From contig CH002902.1 in the NCBI GenBank assembly GCA_000149265.1, forward strand, positions 310,543-374,542: 64,000 nt of DNA, written 5' to 3'. Shown here piece by piece: positions 1 through 17,749 of the stretch (the stretch's first letter is position 1; the number at the start of each line of letters is the position of its first letter). This stretch comes from Ciona savignyi (Eukaryota; Chordata; Ascidiacea; Phlebobranchia; Cionidae). Below the pieces are notes generated by a model, which was given only the letters and a program-made list of their open reading frames with translations, did no database searches and had not been told where the DNA came from. Both the position numbers and the translations under genes were made by a program.

Positions 1-484
1 TCCAAATGAACATTGCAAATGACATGGTGATGCAGCATTTTTTATGCTTAAATTTATATTTTAGGGATTGTTCAGGAAGAAATGCCGGGGCTATATGCAC
101 ACATTGAGCCCTGCACAACTAGATTGATTTTTAACACAGGTACAAGTTTAAGAGAGATTTGATTACAAGTTTTGTACGATATTGGAATAACAAAACCCCA
201 CGTATAGCGTTTAACTAAAGAGAACAGACAAAATTAATATGTGTGACAAAAAACAGTTATGAGAGCAACGGATAAAAGTAAATGTAATGCAATATTTCCA
301 CGAGTATGCAACACTCGGACACACCCGTATTCAACCTTTTACGGCTAACCGGCAGATATGCAACTTTACTTAAATTAGTAATTACTCAATGCCAACGTCA
401 CATACAAGAAAATTAAAAACTTAATTTGGCTTAAAATTGTGGAAAAAAGTTTTCGGAAAATCCATACGCTTAGTGCAATGTGCT
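1..484. other. 3' flank of P450 gene A, no gene seen
   Basis: AT-rich non-coding sequence downstream of the minus-strand P450 gene A. No open frame with splice sites or family motif is visible on either strand. Confidence 0.5.
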
Positions 485-3026
<2,542 letters not shown>

Positions 3027-4667
3027 GTTAGCTGCAAATGGTTTCTAATAATATTGTAACGCATTATTTTCAAAGTAGGAAACTGTAATAATCAATACAT
3101 AGACGGCAACTTCAGTGAACTCTAATTTACTACTACTACTTTAACCGGCTATTCTTGGCACTCCCCGTATGTATACAGCAAAAGGTCATCGGAGCTGTAT
3201 TTTCTATCGGCTTAAGCACTAAGAATCAAGCAATAGCGATCGTATAAAGTAACTTGCAATTTTAGTTGTGTTTTTGTATAGACAAATAGTCGTCTACAAT
3301 TGCGGGAATACAAAACTTACATAAAAACTTCAATAAATAACTAAATTTAACTCACTAAACAACCTTTACAATAAGTAAATAACCTTTTATTTCAAAGCCT
3401 GGTGTGTAGACTACAGCTGGCTTCTGCGGGTTCGTATCAGGTAACAAATATCCTGTGGTTGCTGATCACACTGAATTCGAGGAGCGAATAGCTCACTCAA
3501 GCATGCAAAATGTTATAACTGAATTCGCTAAGTGTAAGTGCTAAACATGAGTTGGATGAATTTCGTTAATTTAAACTTTAGTAAATACGAACCATCTACA
3601 CAACATATTGCAATAGCGCTGGTAACCGGGTGGGTGCGAGGTGATTTGGCGATAACCCGTGTGTTAAGCCCCGTTTGTTTTCCCGTAGACAGGAGTAAAC
3701 ATAAATATCCTATTTTTCACCTGAATACGTTATAGGCTACAGTCACGAGATTTGAGACGACGAATACTTTAGTAGCTATTGTATAGCTTCTCGATTTCGT
3801 TTATGTGACGTCACTGTGCATTTGTTTGCGTAATAAAGTCAAGCAGATAAATTAACAACGAAATGATTAGTGTTATTGACTTAATGTAAGTGTTTAGAAA
3901 CTTTTAACATCAACGGATTAAATTTGTAACTGGCATTCTCGGTATAAACGAACTAGGGAAAGTTTTATTAAAAATCAACAGAGCAAATCAATGTACAAAC
4001 GCCACGGCACACACGAAAAAACTACGTCATAGTTGTTGGGGTAAACAGTGGGTAGGTAATGTGACTTATTTAGTCTTGTGGTACGCCATTCCCGTTTTAC
4101 GGTAATCACTGGCATGGCAAAAATCTTGCATAAATTGCCCCAAAGGAAATACTCGACAGACACAACAATATAAGCACGACGTAGTTTTCAGAACTTTAGA
4201 CGTCGATTATGGTTTCACATCTGATATTTTCGGAACTGGTAATAATTATGTACTTCAAATTCTAAAGAATGTTGTATATATAAATAAATTAACTAGGAAA
4301 TAACTCTACTTACCCCAAGTTACCACAGGAAATTCTTTAAAATATAAAATACATACGTAAATATAATACATTATTACACAATATAAAACAGCTAACTACT
4401 CAAAACCAGCACAAATCGATGAAGAATTTTAATTCGAATGAATATGCAGGCATTCAATACCCCTTAATGTTTCCCCGGAAATCTTCATGTACTGAACTAC
4501 ATCCAAACAGGAAAGAATTATCCCACTTGTGTAGGTGTTATCTATTATTTTATTATACTCAATCAGCTGTAATAATTTTAGCCAATATGTGCGAGCAGGT
4601 GTTAAATCTGAATCGATATCTGCTTCGACAATTTACTTTGTAATCTATTAACTGAGGGTTGTCGTAG
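3027..4667. promoter_or_regulatory. Upstream region of gene A, duplicated at 12097-13065
   Basis: Non-coding stretch between P450 gene A and the 3' end of the peptidase gene. It holds the 3' part of a SINE at about 3600-3740 (+), a palindromic TGACGTCA at 3806-3813, and a block at about 4305-4480 resembling 44055-44230. Much of 3030-4085 aligns by eye with 12097-13065, so it is one arm of a segmental duplication. The CRE-type octamer is kept in both arms. No convincing exon is seen. Confidence 0.6.
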
Positions 4668-7600
4668 TTAAACGGATGTTGTGGGGACAGTTGGATTGAG
4701 CGTTGCAGCAGCTGATAAAATGTGAAAAACTAGGATAGAATATTGCCTCCGTACTTCATCCCACCGGCCAGCCTGGTCGGGATCGTTATCTATATCGAAC
4801 ATTGCGTCTACAACAGCAGGAAAGGCGGTTGAGCCGTACGTGTCGTGCTGGTTTGGTGCGGATATTACGTGCCTGGCGAAAAATATAAATTTTGACGAAT
4901 ATTGGAAGGTTATTATAATTGACTTTTACGCTGGCAAAAAATGTCATTTGATCGCATATTCGCAGGTCACATTATACGTTAAGGTAAATCTAAAAACGTT
5001 CTGGATACCGCAAATGCGTTTTTTATAGAAGGTTTTAGAAGCTTAATATTTTATTTAAGTTTTGGACAAAATTTATTCAAGATATTCATTACTATTAATA
5101 CGATAGGTTGGGTAGGGATAGGATACTCATGTTTATCCCCGTAAATGGGAAAACCAAGGGGGTAACACACGGGCAATCGTCAGATCACCTCGCGCCCACC
5201 GCCGGGTTACCGGAGCTATTGAAGAGTGTTATGTGTGATTCATACGTTCCTTTAATTTGGTAGAACCTATTAATCCGCTGGGTTCAGGCATTGTCTGTTA
5301 AGTGCCTTGCTAAAGGACACAATTGACTAGCTAGCGACCAGTTTGGAGCTTTCAATCTTTCGACAGAAAGGTGACGCACTTAACCACTAGACTAATCTGT
5401 CGTTCATATCGGGTACGACTCTTAATGTTGGACCACGGGTTGGAAAATAGCAATGTAAAGCGTAAACGCAATAAATTGTTTATTATTTGGACAATGTGTC
5501 CATTTCATGTACATAATTATATATGGTCTAAGCAATAAAACAAATGGATAATAAATACCTATATGACACCCGGCCTGGTAAAGGATTCTGGTCAATAAAC
5601 GCCCTTTCTAACTGCATGAGTTGGTCGTTTATCATACGGGTTTCGTACGCACTGAATGTAACTTGAAATTACTCAAAGTAAAATATAGTTAAATTGGGAA
5701 AGCTGATAAGAAACGCAAACAAATATAAAATATGAACGTTTTACTTGCTTGTCATATACTATTAAGCTCGTTTATTGGTTTAAAATAATTGTTATAACAA
5801 CCTTGACAAGCGCACCACGTATCTATCAACGCGACATTGTCCAAAAATTGTAATCAGTTCTTACAAATAAATTAAACCTTACAGCTTACTTCGTTGAATC
5901 GATGGGTGCAATTCTCTCGTGGATGCTGTTCGCAGAAGTTGTAAAGATTAATATGCTGTCATTCAATTGAGCTGAACACATCAAATTTAAAGTTAAGAAC
6001 TTAAATAAAAAGTGAAAAAGAAGCGTGGAAAATTTTTGAACTATAAAGATAAAAAACTTACTCTTCAACTCGAACTCAAAAAGAAATACAGAGATTCAAC
6101 TTACAAAAGTCGATACCGTGTGTCTCCATTTTAGATCCGTACTGCTGATATAGAACATCACGTTTCTGAGCTAGATCTGAAGCGTACAAACGACAATCCA
6201 CCGGCAGGATCAAAACATCCGCGAGTCTTCTTGCTAACTCGGCCCACACTTGCGCCATAGCCAGATGGATTTTGAACCCCGGATCCACCAATTTTTCAAC
6301 CAACTCAAAGGTCTCGTAGACGGAATGATAGACGGGATACGAGGCGAGGCCAATTGACTGTTAAAATATGTGTAGAGTATGTAATACTTCAATTGTATGT
6401 ACAACTTTAACAGCGAAAATAATATAGTTTGTCCCAGGGGTGGAAAATAAACAATTGTCAATTTAGCTAGTGTCCACACTCGGTAAGGTATTGCGGTGCC
6501 TTGAAAAGGGATGAGACAATGATACACTTTTTTTAACTTTTTAAATTTTAAACCAATGGTGTCACTATGATCGTTTTGACATAGTAATCGGTTACATGTA
6601 TCGATTGCGTTTAATATTCAGCAACGCAACTTTTTGTCCAGACCTTTAATCCAATGTATATTCAGCCCATTAATCCAATGTATATTCAGCCCATTAATCC
6701 AATGAATATTCATACTCCATTGCGGATTAAACAATTTATATCAGCTTTAATGTGGGGAGATGCTCTCTCTGGGGAGTAGCAATTACTACTCTACAACAAA
6801 ACCATTCTTTTGCACCGTGACGTAGTTCTGTATAAACGATACCTCGTCGTATGTGTAGCGCAAATCGACTGATGAAATTCCGATTATTTGTAGAAATGCT
6901 GTGTAATCACTACCAGAGCTAAGGCCATGGTACCTGCAAATTAGTTACTTTAAAAAAGGAGACAAAAGTACATTTAATTTCATTAATAAACTTTTGATTT
7001 GTTGTCGAATATCTTACAGGTCATCAATGTGTATGAGTTACAAATTAAGTCGTTGCTAGTTGTTAATTTGGTGAACTCACGATGGTTTATCGCCAACACT
7101 TGCCGGGAATCTAAATTTCCAAGTATCATATAATGTCGGCCTTCCACTTGATACCTCGCTTGGGTTTGGGTTGGGCACAGTTTTAGCCGCATCAAACACT
7201 GCTTGACTTAAACTTGCAACACCGTCAACCGCAAGTGAGTAATTCCCTTCAACAGCAATGTCCACGTTCAGATAAGCGACTGCCCTTGCTCGCAACTCCT
7301 TTTGTAGCTCCTAAGAAAACAAACGCAGATACACAGACCATAGTAACATTTCATGCACAGCAAATGCTTCAACTCAGCACCATTACTATGACATAGAGCG
7401 TTTGGCTAGTATTTTACATTGAACATGATTACAAAACTACAATCTCCGAAATGTACCTCAACCCACTCTGTGGAGCCAATCAACCCATATTCCTCTGCCC
7501 CCCAGCTACAGAAGACCAGTGTCCTTCGGGGCCGCCATCCACGTTTCAACATAGCACCGAACCCTCGGACGATCTCCATCAAGGTGGCGGTTCCGCTGGA

Positions 7601-10600
7601 CGGATCGATGGCCCCAAACACCCAGGCATCCCGGTGATTGCCGAGCAATACATAACGGTCTGGAAAGTTACTTTTAAAACACGAACATCAAATGCGAACA
7701 CACTGTAATAGCTAAGGCAATTCGATTACGAGGACAAGATATGTTATTAATAAATCAGAAAACAGGGAATTGCATTTTCTAGATTTCGCCAAGCGTTATT
7801 GATAATAGGTTGCTAGTTCACACGGGACATTGTGTGTGATGCATTTAAACGTCATCGTAGCCCGGCTAATTAAGAATCGTTAAGGAGCGTAAACCATGTT
7901 CAGATCAAAAATTGTTATAAACACATTTCTTGTAACTAAAAGTTTAGGAAACAGTAGCATGACTTCGTAAGAAATAAGTAGCAACATAGGAGTTAGTGTT
8001 TTTTAGAGTTAAAATTAGTGTTTCGGGCAGGGTTAGAATTAGTTTTTATAATTTTAGTGATCGGTTTCCCTCCTTATCTCTCCCCCCTTTTTTGGTGTTG
8101 AACGTTATTGCCTAATGTAACCAGTAATATGAGAAAAATAGCCGCATGAATCTGTATACCATTAAGAGGAAATAAAAATTCGATTACCTGGTTCCACACC
8201 GCCTCTGATGTATCCAATGACGTTTCGGATAGTAGCCACTTGGTTTGTTGTTTTCACTGACATTTTCATTGAACTGAAAAACGGCCGAATGGTTAACGCG
8301 ACGTATACATATACAATCTCCTATACAAAAACAGTCCTAGTGAAGAACCCTTTATGGGTTCGAAACTTAGCCCGGTAAAAAATATATACTATTGGTGCAT
8401 GGGTAAACTTTTGGAACAAATACGTACAAAGAATTTTTTCGTTGTACCAATTTATACCTTTTATAGCTTTCTTTAAAACGGAAAGACATATGGAATGAAC
8501 TGAGAAGCAATTCCAAAGCAAAAAAGCCATAGAAATCAAGAAAAATGTGCGATCCACTGATGACATACCTGTTTACATGCTCTCCTGCAAACCCAGGTCC
8601 GAACCTATACGTTATATTCATTCCACCTTTCCAAGATGTAGGTACTACGGGACCGCCTATTTTGCTAAGGTATTTTATTGCATCGATGTAGCCAATTGGG
8701 GTAATCGGTATCTTTGGCAGAGTAAGTGAGGAATCCGACTTGTGCCAGGCGCTTGCTGGAATAAGCGTATTTTCCGCTATCGTTAAATGCATTTCGATGA
8801 CATATATTCTTAGCGTTCCGAATAACATTTTAAAGCCATACATTAAAGTTTATTATTTTAGAAAAAAAATATCATGCTCTGCGTTTCCTAGTAGTATTGG
8901 GAAGCTAATTTTGTCGCAAAGCCAGGGAATAAATTGTGCCGGATCGGTCGTTTGGCTGTCAGTACCACTTCAGACTGACCACTGAAGATCGTAAACAGTC
9001 GCCAGCTCCTGGGTCATGGCACACAGTATGGTATACTCTTTCACAAATAAATATTTACTTACAAATAGACGGGTAATTAGGAGTTCTTGGATCACCGTCG
9101 TCTACCAGCAGTGAGCCTCTTTGAGCGCCAGTAGGAGGAAGAAACCAATCTTTGGGATATACTTCAGACCAGGGAACTGTGTAGTCCAGTGGGTCAGAGT
9201 AAAGTATCAATCCGATGCATCCGTATAATTCGGCATGGATGGCTGAATGGTAAATTAAAACGATTGGAGGATATTGGTTCTTGGTTGCGTTTATCTTATT
9301 GTTTGGAAAATCCAAATTAAGGGACTTCATCGCACTCTATATAGAGTGAATAATTGTCATGGTGTTAAAACCTCCTGTTATGTTTGGAACAGTGAAAACT
9401 AATAATTGCAAACAACCAAATAAATGTTGTCTGATTGTCCGCATTTTCGGGGGTCAATTGTACGAAAAACCAATAAAGTTAACGCACAAGGGGAATAACA
9501 AAGTAATTTAGGTTGACTTTGAACTTTATTATTATAAGAAAGTTTGTTACACAATGCATAACTTACCTCTATGGTAAGTATAAATTTAAGGTTGTAAAGT
9601 TAGCCAGGTGTTAATAATGAAATATATAATAAATGTTACCTTTATCGCCTCGAAATATACTCCCGTATCTTGAAATGCATATCTTATCAACAGTGCTAAT
9701 ATTATGTGTTCGGTTCAATGCAATGAAATCTTCAATCGTGGCATAGTTGACGTATACAAGTTCACCCTGGAGTATAAACCGTGCTTAAAATTTTCAGAAT
9801 ATATTTCACCGTATACAAATAGGTCATTTATGGAGTAATCCACGCATATGGCAAAGTGGCTGTCTTAGTAATATTTAACTATACGCCATCGTTTAGATGC
9901 CGTATAACTTATTAAGACCTCTATGCGCGGCAGGATGTGACGAGTGGTACCCTCACTTAGTCATTGTTTTTAAACGAGTGTTTCGCTGAGTAACAATGGT
10001 GGTGATCCCCCAACGTTTGTTTGATTGACAGCAGCATGTGCTAGGCTGCGAACCCGTGTTCTCGTTTAGCTGTAAAGTTTTATAATAGTGGAGCAGTGCT
10101 TTGTGAAATAAAAGTGTTGGTTGTGCATCTGCTTGCTGTTTTATTGGTAACAAATTATGCCAGAAAATGGCATACTATATCTGCAAATTTACAATAGAAC
10201 GGCGTTATAGGTTAACACGCTTTAAGGTACCTCTGGTTCTCCAGGCGGCGAGTAAGCATTGAATGGATCTACAACATTCGGATCATTCTGTTCCTCGTCT
10301 ATTACAAGTTCTTTGCGTTGAGATTGGTCTATCTCCGTACCGTTAGCCAACTTTATCGACACATAGTTGGAATCGTTTTGTTTCGGGTACGAAAGCAACA
10401 CTTCATACGGATGTACGACGATGGAATCTATACCAGCTTCGGTCCATTGCTGTTTGATCCAATCTACCAGAACTATTTCCTCTTGTTCTCGGCCGGCGAT
10501 ATGGGGACGCGATGTGAGCGTACTGATTGGGTGCATTTAGTTCGACCAATTAGTTTGATGGGTTAGTATGTCTTTCAGAAAAAAGATTGCCGTTTCTAAA

Positions 10601-11360
10601 CTGGTCGCTAATCGGTTGTGTCCTTGGGCAAAGCACTTAGCGGCCATTGCCTCAACTCACTGGATGAATTGGTTTTACCAAAATAAAGAAACGTCTTAAT
10701 CATGCACAATACACTACGGTCGTATCGCCAAATGGTTAAATCGACCGATACATATACCGACTACAACACAAAAACGGTCCGAGTTACGATTCCATCATGG
10801 GTTCAAAACTTGGCTCGGTTAAATTAAAGTCACTGGTTTAATGCTGTATACTTCGCCACATGCGAACGGTTGACCCATTTATGTCCTATTCGATTTTTGT
10901 AAATGGTTAATTCTATCTATTATGAGTTCGCAACTAAAGCCACTTTTATAGAGAAAAATCTGTATGTGAATCAGTCGTGTTAACCACTTAACCAACCGAT
11001 AATATTTAGCTGTACCTTAACTACACGTATTATTAACTACCACATATTTAATAATGTATAGGTTGGTTCATTCCTGTCCTGATTTATGTCTACAAACAGT
11101 GTTATTACAACCAAAACAACCTCATGCTCGCAGTCAGGTTGCTATTTACTGTAAATTGCTGTTGATTCTACTTACTTTAGGTTATTCATTATATTGTCAG
11201 CTTTCATTTCATCCATGAGTAGTTTGCTGATTGTTGGATTCTCGGTTGGATAAATCGGGGCTGTTGGAGCTGGACGACTGAAGTATCCTATGAAAACCCC
11301 AAGAGCGACACCCATCACAGCAGAAATCACGCATATTACAGTGGTACGTTGTAAGACCAT
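4668..11360 (-). CDS. Glutamate carboxypeptidase II / NAALADase-like membrane peptidase
   Basis: M28-family zinc peptidase, predicted 744 aa (human GCPII is 750). Thirteen exons (minus): 11176-11360, 10231-10522, 9640-9766, 9063-9242, 8569-8776, 8188-8273, 7457-7659, 7081-7310, 6843-6933, 6105-6357, 5890-5971, 5559-5651, 4668-4872; phases agree throughout. It is a type II membrane protein: short N-terminal tail, membrane helix at about residues 8-27, then a PA domain, the peptidase domain and a helical C-terminal dimerisation domain. Expected co-catalytic zinc ligands are all present: H368, D378, E416, D444 and H545, with general base E415 in GAEEYG. Several residues that bind glutamate in human GCPII appear changed (see findings), so the substrate may differ, as in NAALADL1. 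Start chosen at the ATG 11358-11360. The open frame extends upstream into a P450 exon relic, which probably forms part of the 5' UTR. Confidence 0.92.
5103..5403 (-). repeat. tRNA-derived SINE (family 1), near full length
   Basis: Lies in the last intron of the peptidase gene. Read on the minus strand it starts with a degenerate tRNA-like head (TTAGTCTAGTGG A-box-like), then a unique body, and ends in TATCC-type short repeats. It matches copies at 28572-28884 (-) and 23966-24243 (+), plus many fragments in the window. Confidence 0.7.
6644..6713. repeat. 24-bp tandem repeat, about three units
   Basis: Three consecutive copies of a unit starting ATTAATCCAATGTATATTCA, the third slightly diverged. 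Intronic to the peptidase gene. Confidence 0.8.
8279..8385 (+). repeat. tRNA-like SINE fragment (family 2)
   Basis: Intronic repeat with a tRNA-like A box (GGCCGAATGGTTAACGCG) and B box (GGGTTCGAAAC). Related copies are at 10725-10830 (+), 20318-20398 (+) and 61110-61212 (-). This is probably a second tRNA-derived SINE family. It is not a functional tRNA, because the acceptor and anticodon arms do not pair. Confidence 0.55.
10590..10830 (+). repeat. Adjacent SINE fragments, family 1 then family 2
   Basis: In intron 1 of the peptidase gene. 10590-10725 matches the central part of SINE family 1 (CTGGTCGCTAATCGGTTGTG and following). 10725-10830 matches family 2, with a GGGTTCAAAAC B-box-like element. 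Confidence 0.55.
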
Positions 11361-12096
11361 ATTTGCGTTCCAATGGTCATCATAATCTATAAACAATATA
11401 CTGTGTCATTCCGATATTTGATCAATGATAGCAATTGAAGGCCAGACATGATGAGTGTGAGAATTTACTTTAGTTTTTGTGTCATTGTACTTATATTAAC
11501 ACCAATTATGGCTTACATTCATTTAGACTAAAGGAGTGATGCCTGCTTGGACCACACGCAAGCTGTCACCTGACGCTGACCTTTTTATTATTTATTTTAC
11601 TATAGTCAGCACAAGCTTATGTGCGCGATAAGATAGGACTCATAGAAAATAACAGCACGCTGCACACCGTTGGTATGTTTCTGATTAGCCTACTCGAGAA
11701 CAGACTTGCGTGTGTGTAGATCAGGAGAAAGAAAGATACATCGGACACACACGCATAGTTGGAATACGCGGGTGTGTGCACCAGGAAAAAGAAAGATATT
11801 TAGAACAGCTCAGCAGCTAATGTATGGGTCTAACCTAAGTGCTACGTAGCCTACATTGCTATATTAATGTCCCATGCTAATAAAATGTTTAACCAACCAT
11901 GAGACCATACTTCTTTCTCCGCTTTGTGATAATTGCCACGAAACGGAAGAACACCTAAGATTGGTAGTCCTTGACGCCCAGGGGGGAAATTCGTCGGTCT
12001 CTTGTACCAGTAGTACAAAGCCAGTAAAACAGTAAGGAATGTAAGAATGTATATACTTATGCTTACATTTATTTGACTAAACATACTATTCAGCAT
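11361..12096 (-). pseudogene. Truncated P450 relic (gene A paralogue)
   Basis: Only exon 1 and part of exon 2 of a CYP2-like gene survive. Exon 1 (from ATG at 12096 to about 11885) encodes an anchor and the hinge PPGRQG like gene A's, but loses most of its 3' half by an internal deletion before the old donor. Exon 2 (about 11361-11448) keeps the P450 core (RPSIAI...FIDYD) but has a TGA stop and breaks off directly at the first exon of the peptidase gene. Intron 1 between them also resembles intron 1 of gene A. Exons 3-9 are absent. Confidence 0.85.
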
Positions 12097-13273
12097 GTTG
12101 GCTGCAAATGATTTCTAAGAAAATTAAAGTATATTATTATCAACCTAGACAACGGTAGCAATATATGGACGGCTACTTTAGTTGCCCTTTAACAGACGAA
12201 TTGTATTATTGTTGACTCATCTGGGCAATGCCAATACGTATACAGCTGTGGTTAATTTAGTTGTGTTTTTGTTTAGAAAACTATTCTATATGTACCAAAT
12301 ACGATAGCGGGTATACAAACCTCGCATATGAAACCCAATTAATAACTAAAATTTTGTCAAACTTACTAAACGACCACCACAAACGTTAAATAGCCATTTA
12401 TTTTCATGTCTGGTGTGTACATCTGGCTTACACGGGATCGTATCATATAACAAATATCCTGTATGAACAGCTCACTCAAGCGTGCAAAATGCTATGACTG
12501 AATTGCGGCTTAACATGAGCTAAACAGTGCGGCTTAACATGAGCTAAAGTTGTTGAATTAAACGTTGCTGTTTACAAACATAATTCAAAACGGATATTGC
12601 ATGCGCCTATTGTAAATAATGCGTATTATCAGAATCGACGTATGTTTTGTTATGAAATACGCTACAAGCTACAGTCACGAGATTTGAGGAAATTAATACT
12701 TAAGTAGCTAAGTTATGGCTTCTCGTGTTTCGTCTTCGTGACGTCATAGCATGCTTGGTTTTGATGATTAAAACAATGACGTCAGGATGACGCTAGCTTG
12801 CGCAATAAAGTCCAGCAGATAATAAATTTGAAATGAAACGAGACTTATAGGTGATCGCCGTCATTGAGCTAATGTAAGTGTTTGGAAACATTCAAAATCT
12901 TCAAATGTGTAACCTGTATTCTTGGTACAAACTAGCGCAAGTTGTATTGAAAATCAACCGAGCAAAGCAGTGCACAGTGCCACAGCACACGCGAAAAAGG
13001 CTTCGTCAAAATTGTTGACGTGGATAGCGGATAGCTCTAGTGACGTATTCAGTCTAGTGGGACACTAGTAAACAACCATGTCGGCAATGGTGTTCTATAT
13101 AAAGCGGCCAGCACGGTAGTTAACCATGTTAGTATATGCTAGCCAGCATTAACTAGTGGCTGAAATGTCTCAAAGGAAAATTTATAAAGAATATCTTTAT
13201 TATAGGCACTTATTGAAATTTAACATTTATTTGATGCAATTTACAAATAAAGGGATTTTAAAATAGGTGCAAA
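12097..13273. promoter_or_regulatory. Intergenic promoter region of P450 gene B
   Basis: Lies between the relic (-) and gene B (+). It aligns with the upstream region of gene A up to about 13065. It contains two palindromic TGACGTCA sites (12739-12746, 12777-12784), a 20-bp doublet near 12515-12550 (GCGGCTTAACATGAGCTAAA), and a TATATAAA box at 13096-13103, about 170 bp before gene B's ATG. The TATA box is a credible core promoter for gene B. The CRE-type sites are candidates only. Confidence 0.55.
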
Positions 13274-17045
<3,772 letters not shown>

Positions 17046-17749
17046 ACTTTATATTATCAAGTAATATACCATATGTGACAGTACTCTGTTGTTGTTTTTT
17101 ATAAGGATGTTGCTTCAGTTCCTCATGGGCTAGTAGTAAACATAATACTAAGTTATCGTTACATTCCATGGCGTATATACGCTATGAAGTATCAAAGCTA
17201 TTTGCCGTTTTAAATTGTCCTAAGAGTAAACCTATAATAAATGAAATATTGATTCTCTAACAAACCATAAAACTACCGTTCGAATTTTTAAATTGTTCAA
17301 TGTGCTCATGTTTTGAAACAAACCCAGTGAAACACGACGCAGGAAGTGGAATCATGTGGTTACTGTGCGCAGTGAGGCATAGACGGCTTTACTGGGCACA
17401 CACACAGCACGTAGACAGGCGTACGCCATTGAATTATAGAAGCGAGTGAGCTGTGTATAGTGGCGTAGTGTTGTTACAGGGTGCTAAATAAACAGGACCG
17501 ACACGTGTTTTCGTGTTGTTTAAATTGGATAAGATAGATGTCAGTTTCAAAGGCAATTGCTAAAGCAGAAATGTGGTATGAGATTGGTATGTAGAGTTAT
17601 TTACTACGCCACAAGCTCTACAATCGAATAGAAAAGCGTGCAACTTGAGAAGGCCCAATTTTGCGACAATGAAGTAATAACAATTACTGCTTTAATATAT
17701 AGCCCAGCATAGCGGAGTGATGTAAGGATTGTTTGTCTTATTGAAACCC
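17046..17749. other. Intergenic B-C, gene C promoter region
   Basis: Holds gene B's polyadenylation signal (17236-17241) and presumably gene C's promoter. No exon, TATA box or repeat stands out clearly. Confidence 0.4.

Noticed and set aside
3538..3735. Plus-strand 65-codon frame
   Set aside because: Mostly SINE family 1 sequence, with no coding features.
8279..8385. A genuine tRNA gene from the A and B boxes
   Set aside because: No acceptor-stem pairing or proper anticodon arm, and several diverged copies exist, so it is a SINE.
11361..11396. Peptidase start at 11396
   Set aside because: That codon is TTG and the added residues are a P450 exon 2 relic; the first ATG is at 11358-11360.
17729..17749. 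Upstream extension of P450 gene C to 17729
   Set aside because: Would start at TTG. The first ATG is at 17750, and the anchor length from there matches the paralogues.
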